From Rhodoferax sp. (GTDB lineage: Bacteria > Pseudomonadota > Gammaproteobacteria > Burkholderiales > Burkholderiaceae_C), in NCBI GenBank assembly GCA_018882485.1, contig VERU01000109.1, forward strand, positions 1 through 7,616: a DNA stretch of 7,616 nucleotides, written 5' to 3'. The notes under the pieces were generated by a model. That model saw only the letters and a list, made by a program, of their open reading frames with translations. It had not been told where the DNA came from and did no database searches. Positions within the stretch are counted from its first letter, which is position 1; each line of letters begins with the position of its first letter. Both the position numbers and the translations under genes were made by a program. Below, in pieces: positions 6,469 through 7,616 of the stretch.

Positions 6469-7616
6469 ATGAAGCGCGGTTTCTTCACCATCATGTCCGC
6501 GCAGTTCTTCAGCTCGCTGGCGGACAACGCGCTGTTTGTGGCCGCCGTGCAGTTGCTGCGCACCGACCGCGCGCCCGAATGGCAGCAGGCCGCCCTGGTC
6601 CCCATGTTCGCGCTGTTCTATGTGGTGCTGGCGCCCTTCGTCGGCGCCTTTGCCGACTCCATGCCCAAGGGCCGGGTCATGCTCATCAGCAACGGCATCA
6701 AGGTGCTGGGCTGCCTGCTCATGCTGTTCGGCACCCATCCGCTGATGGCCTATGCCGTGGTCGGTCTGGGCGCAGCGGCCTATTCGCCCGCCAAGTACGG
6801 CATCCTGACCGAGCTGTTGCCCGCGTCCCAGCTGGTCAAGGCCAATGGCTGGATCGAGGGTCTGACGATTGCCTCCATCATCCTGGGCGTGCTGGTGGGC
6901 GGTCAACTGGTGGGGCCGGCCTTGTCCGGCATGCTGCTGTCCATGAACCTGCCGCTGGTCGACACCGGCATTGACACGCCCCCGGAAGCCGCCATCGCCG
7001 TGCTCATTTTCTTTTATGGCCTGGCGGCCTGGTTCAACACCCGCATCCCGCTGACCGGTGCCGAGCTGCGCCCCATGCGCAGCAACCCCGAACACGGCAC
7101 GGTGCGCAACATGCTGGCCTTGCTGCCCGATTTCTGGCATTGCAACCTGGCCCTGTGGCGCGACAAGCTGGGGCAGATTTCCCTGGCCGTCACCACCCTG
7201 TTCTGGGGCGCTGGCGCCACGCTGCAGTTCATCGTGCTCGACTGGGCCAAAAGCGCTCTGGGCATGCCACTCAACCGCGCAGCCATCCTCCAGGGAGTGG
7301 TGGCTGTGGGCATCGCCGTGGGCGCAGTGGTCGCCGCGCGGGCGCTTCAGCTGCGCGATTCGGTTAAGGTACTGCCGGTGGGTGTTGCCATGGGCCTGGT
7401 GGTACCACTCATGACGCTGGTGTCGTCCGAGATGGCAGCCTTTCCTCTACTGGTTCTGATCGGCGGCCTGGCGGGCTTTTTCGTGGTGCCCATGAATGCG
7501 CTTCTGCAGCACCGAGGCCATGTCTTGATGAGCGCGGGTCATTCCATTGCCGTACAGAATTTCAACGAAAACGTGAACATCCTGCTCATGCTGGGTCTTT
7601 ACGCCGGCCTCATCAG
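6469..7616 (+). CDS. lplT: Lysophospholipid transporter LplT, C-terminus beyond window edge
   Basis: LplT is a major facilitator superfamily flippase that moves lysophospholipids across the inner membrane to the cytoplasmic face for re-acylation by Aas. 382 codons are visible and no stop is reached. E. coli LplT is about 397 residues, so only a small part may be missing, or more if the betaproteobacterial form is longer. Visible features: the N-terminal FFSSLADNALFVAA with D19 and N20; a motif A-like loop GAFADSMPKGR at 59-69; the conserved AAYSPAKYGILTELLP; and several hydrophobic segments along the whole length. The ATG at 6469 is the first in-frame start after the promoter candidate; ATG at 6422 is out of frame, and no Shine-Dalgarno sequence is apparent. 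An aas gene would be expected nearby but does not lie within the window. GC content falls toward the end, from about 70% to about 55%, while the reading frame stays intact. Confidence 0.92.
   Translation, partial: MKRGFFTIMSAQFFSSLADNALFVAAVQLLRTDRAPEWQQAALVPMFALFYVVLAPFVGAFADSMPKGRVMLISNGIKVLGCLLMLFGTHPLMAYAVVGLGAAAYSPAKYGILTELLPASQLVKANGWIEGLTIASIILGVLVGGQLVGPALSGMLLSMNLPLVDTGIDTPPEAAIAVLIFFYGLAAWFNTRIPLTGAELRPMRSNPEHGTVRNMLALLPDFWHCNLALWRDKLGQISLAVTTLFWGAGATLQFIVLDWAKSALGMPLNRAAILQGVVAVGIAVGAVVAARALQLRDSVKVLPVGVAMGLVVPLMTLVSSEMAAFPLLVLIGGLAGFFVVPMNALLQHRGHVLMSAGHSIAVQNFNENVNILLMLGLYAGLI

Noticed and set aside
6394..7140. A 248-codon minus-strand open frame over lplT
   Set aside because: It overlaps the lplT promoter and coding region; the product is Q/H/G-rich without domains, a shadow of the real transporter gene.

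Overview
The window is high-GC (about 70% through most of it) with strongly biased third codon positions. Its proteins resemble those of betaproteobacteria, most likely Burkholderiales of the Comamonadaceae type. That placement rests on recognising RadA, Alr, LplT and a class V aminotransferase typical of the group, not on any marker gene. I see no rRNA, tRNA, CRISPR array, insertion sequence, integrase or phage gene.

Layout, left to right. (1) Bases 2-1210, minus strand: radA, cut at its C-terminus by the window edge. (2) Bases 1211-1450: a divergent intergenic region with a short tandem repeat and a nested hairpin. (3) Bases 1451-2608, plus strand: a PLP-dependent class V aminotransferase of unproven substrate. 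(4) Bases 2609-2713: a gap with a GC-rich hairpin, then a possible promoter carrying a dyad between its -35 and -10. (5) Bases 2714-5170, plus strand: an MgtA/MgtB-type magnesium P-type ATPase lacking the usual N-terminal cytoplasmic domain. (6) Bases 5171-5252: a convergent gap with three small hairpins. (7) Bases 5253-6359, minus strand: alr, alanine racemase. (8) Bases 6360-6468: a divergent promoter region with an extended -10 element. (9) Bases 6469-7616, plus strand: lplT, a lysophospholipid transporter, open to the window edge.

The genes do not form one pathway. Alr (D-alanine for peptidoglycan), LplT (phospholipid recycling) and MgtA (Mg2+ uptake) all bear on the cell envelope, while RadA acts in recombination and the aminotransferase in amino acid or glyoxylate metabolism. 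The two plus-strand genes lie between alr and radA, which share the opposite strand.

This looks like an ordinary core-genome stretch. I found no evidence of a new defence, mobile or biosynthetic system. The points most worth checking are the short MgtA N-terminus, the dyad in its putative promoter, the substrate of the aminotransferase, and the compositional drop at the end of lplT.
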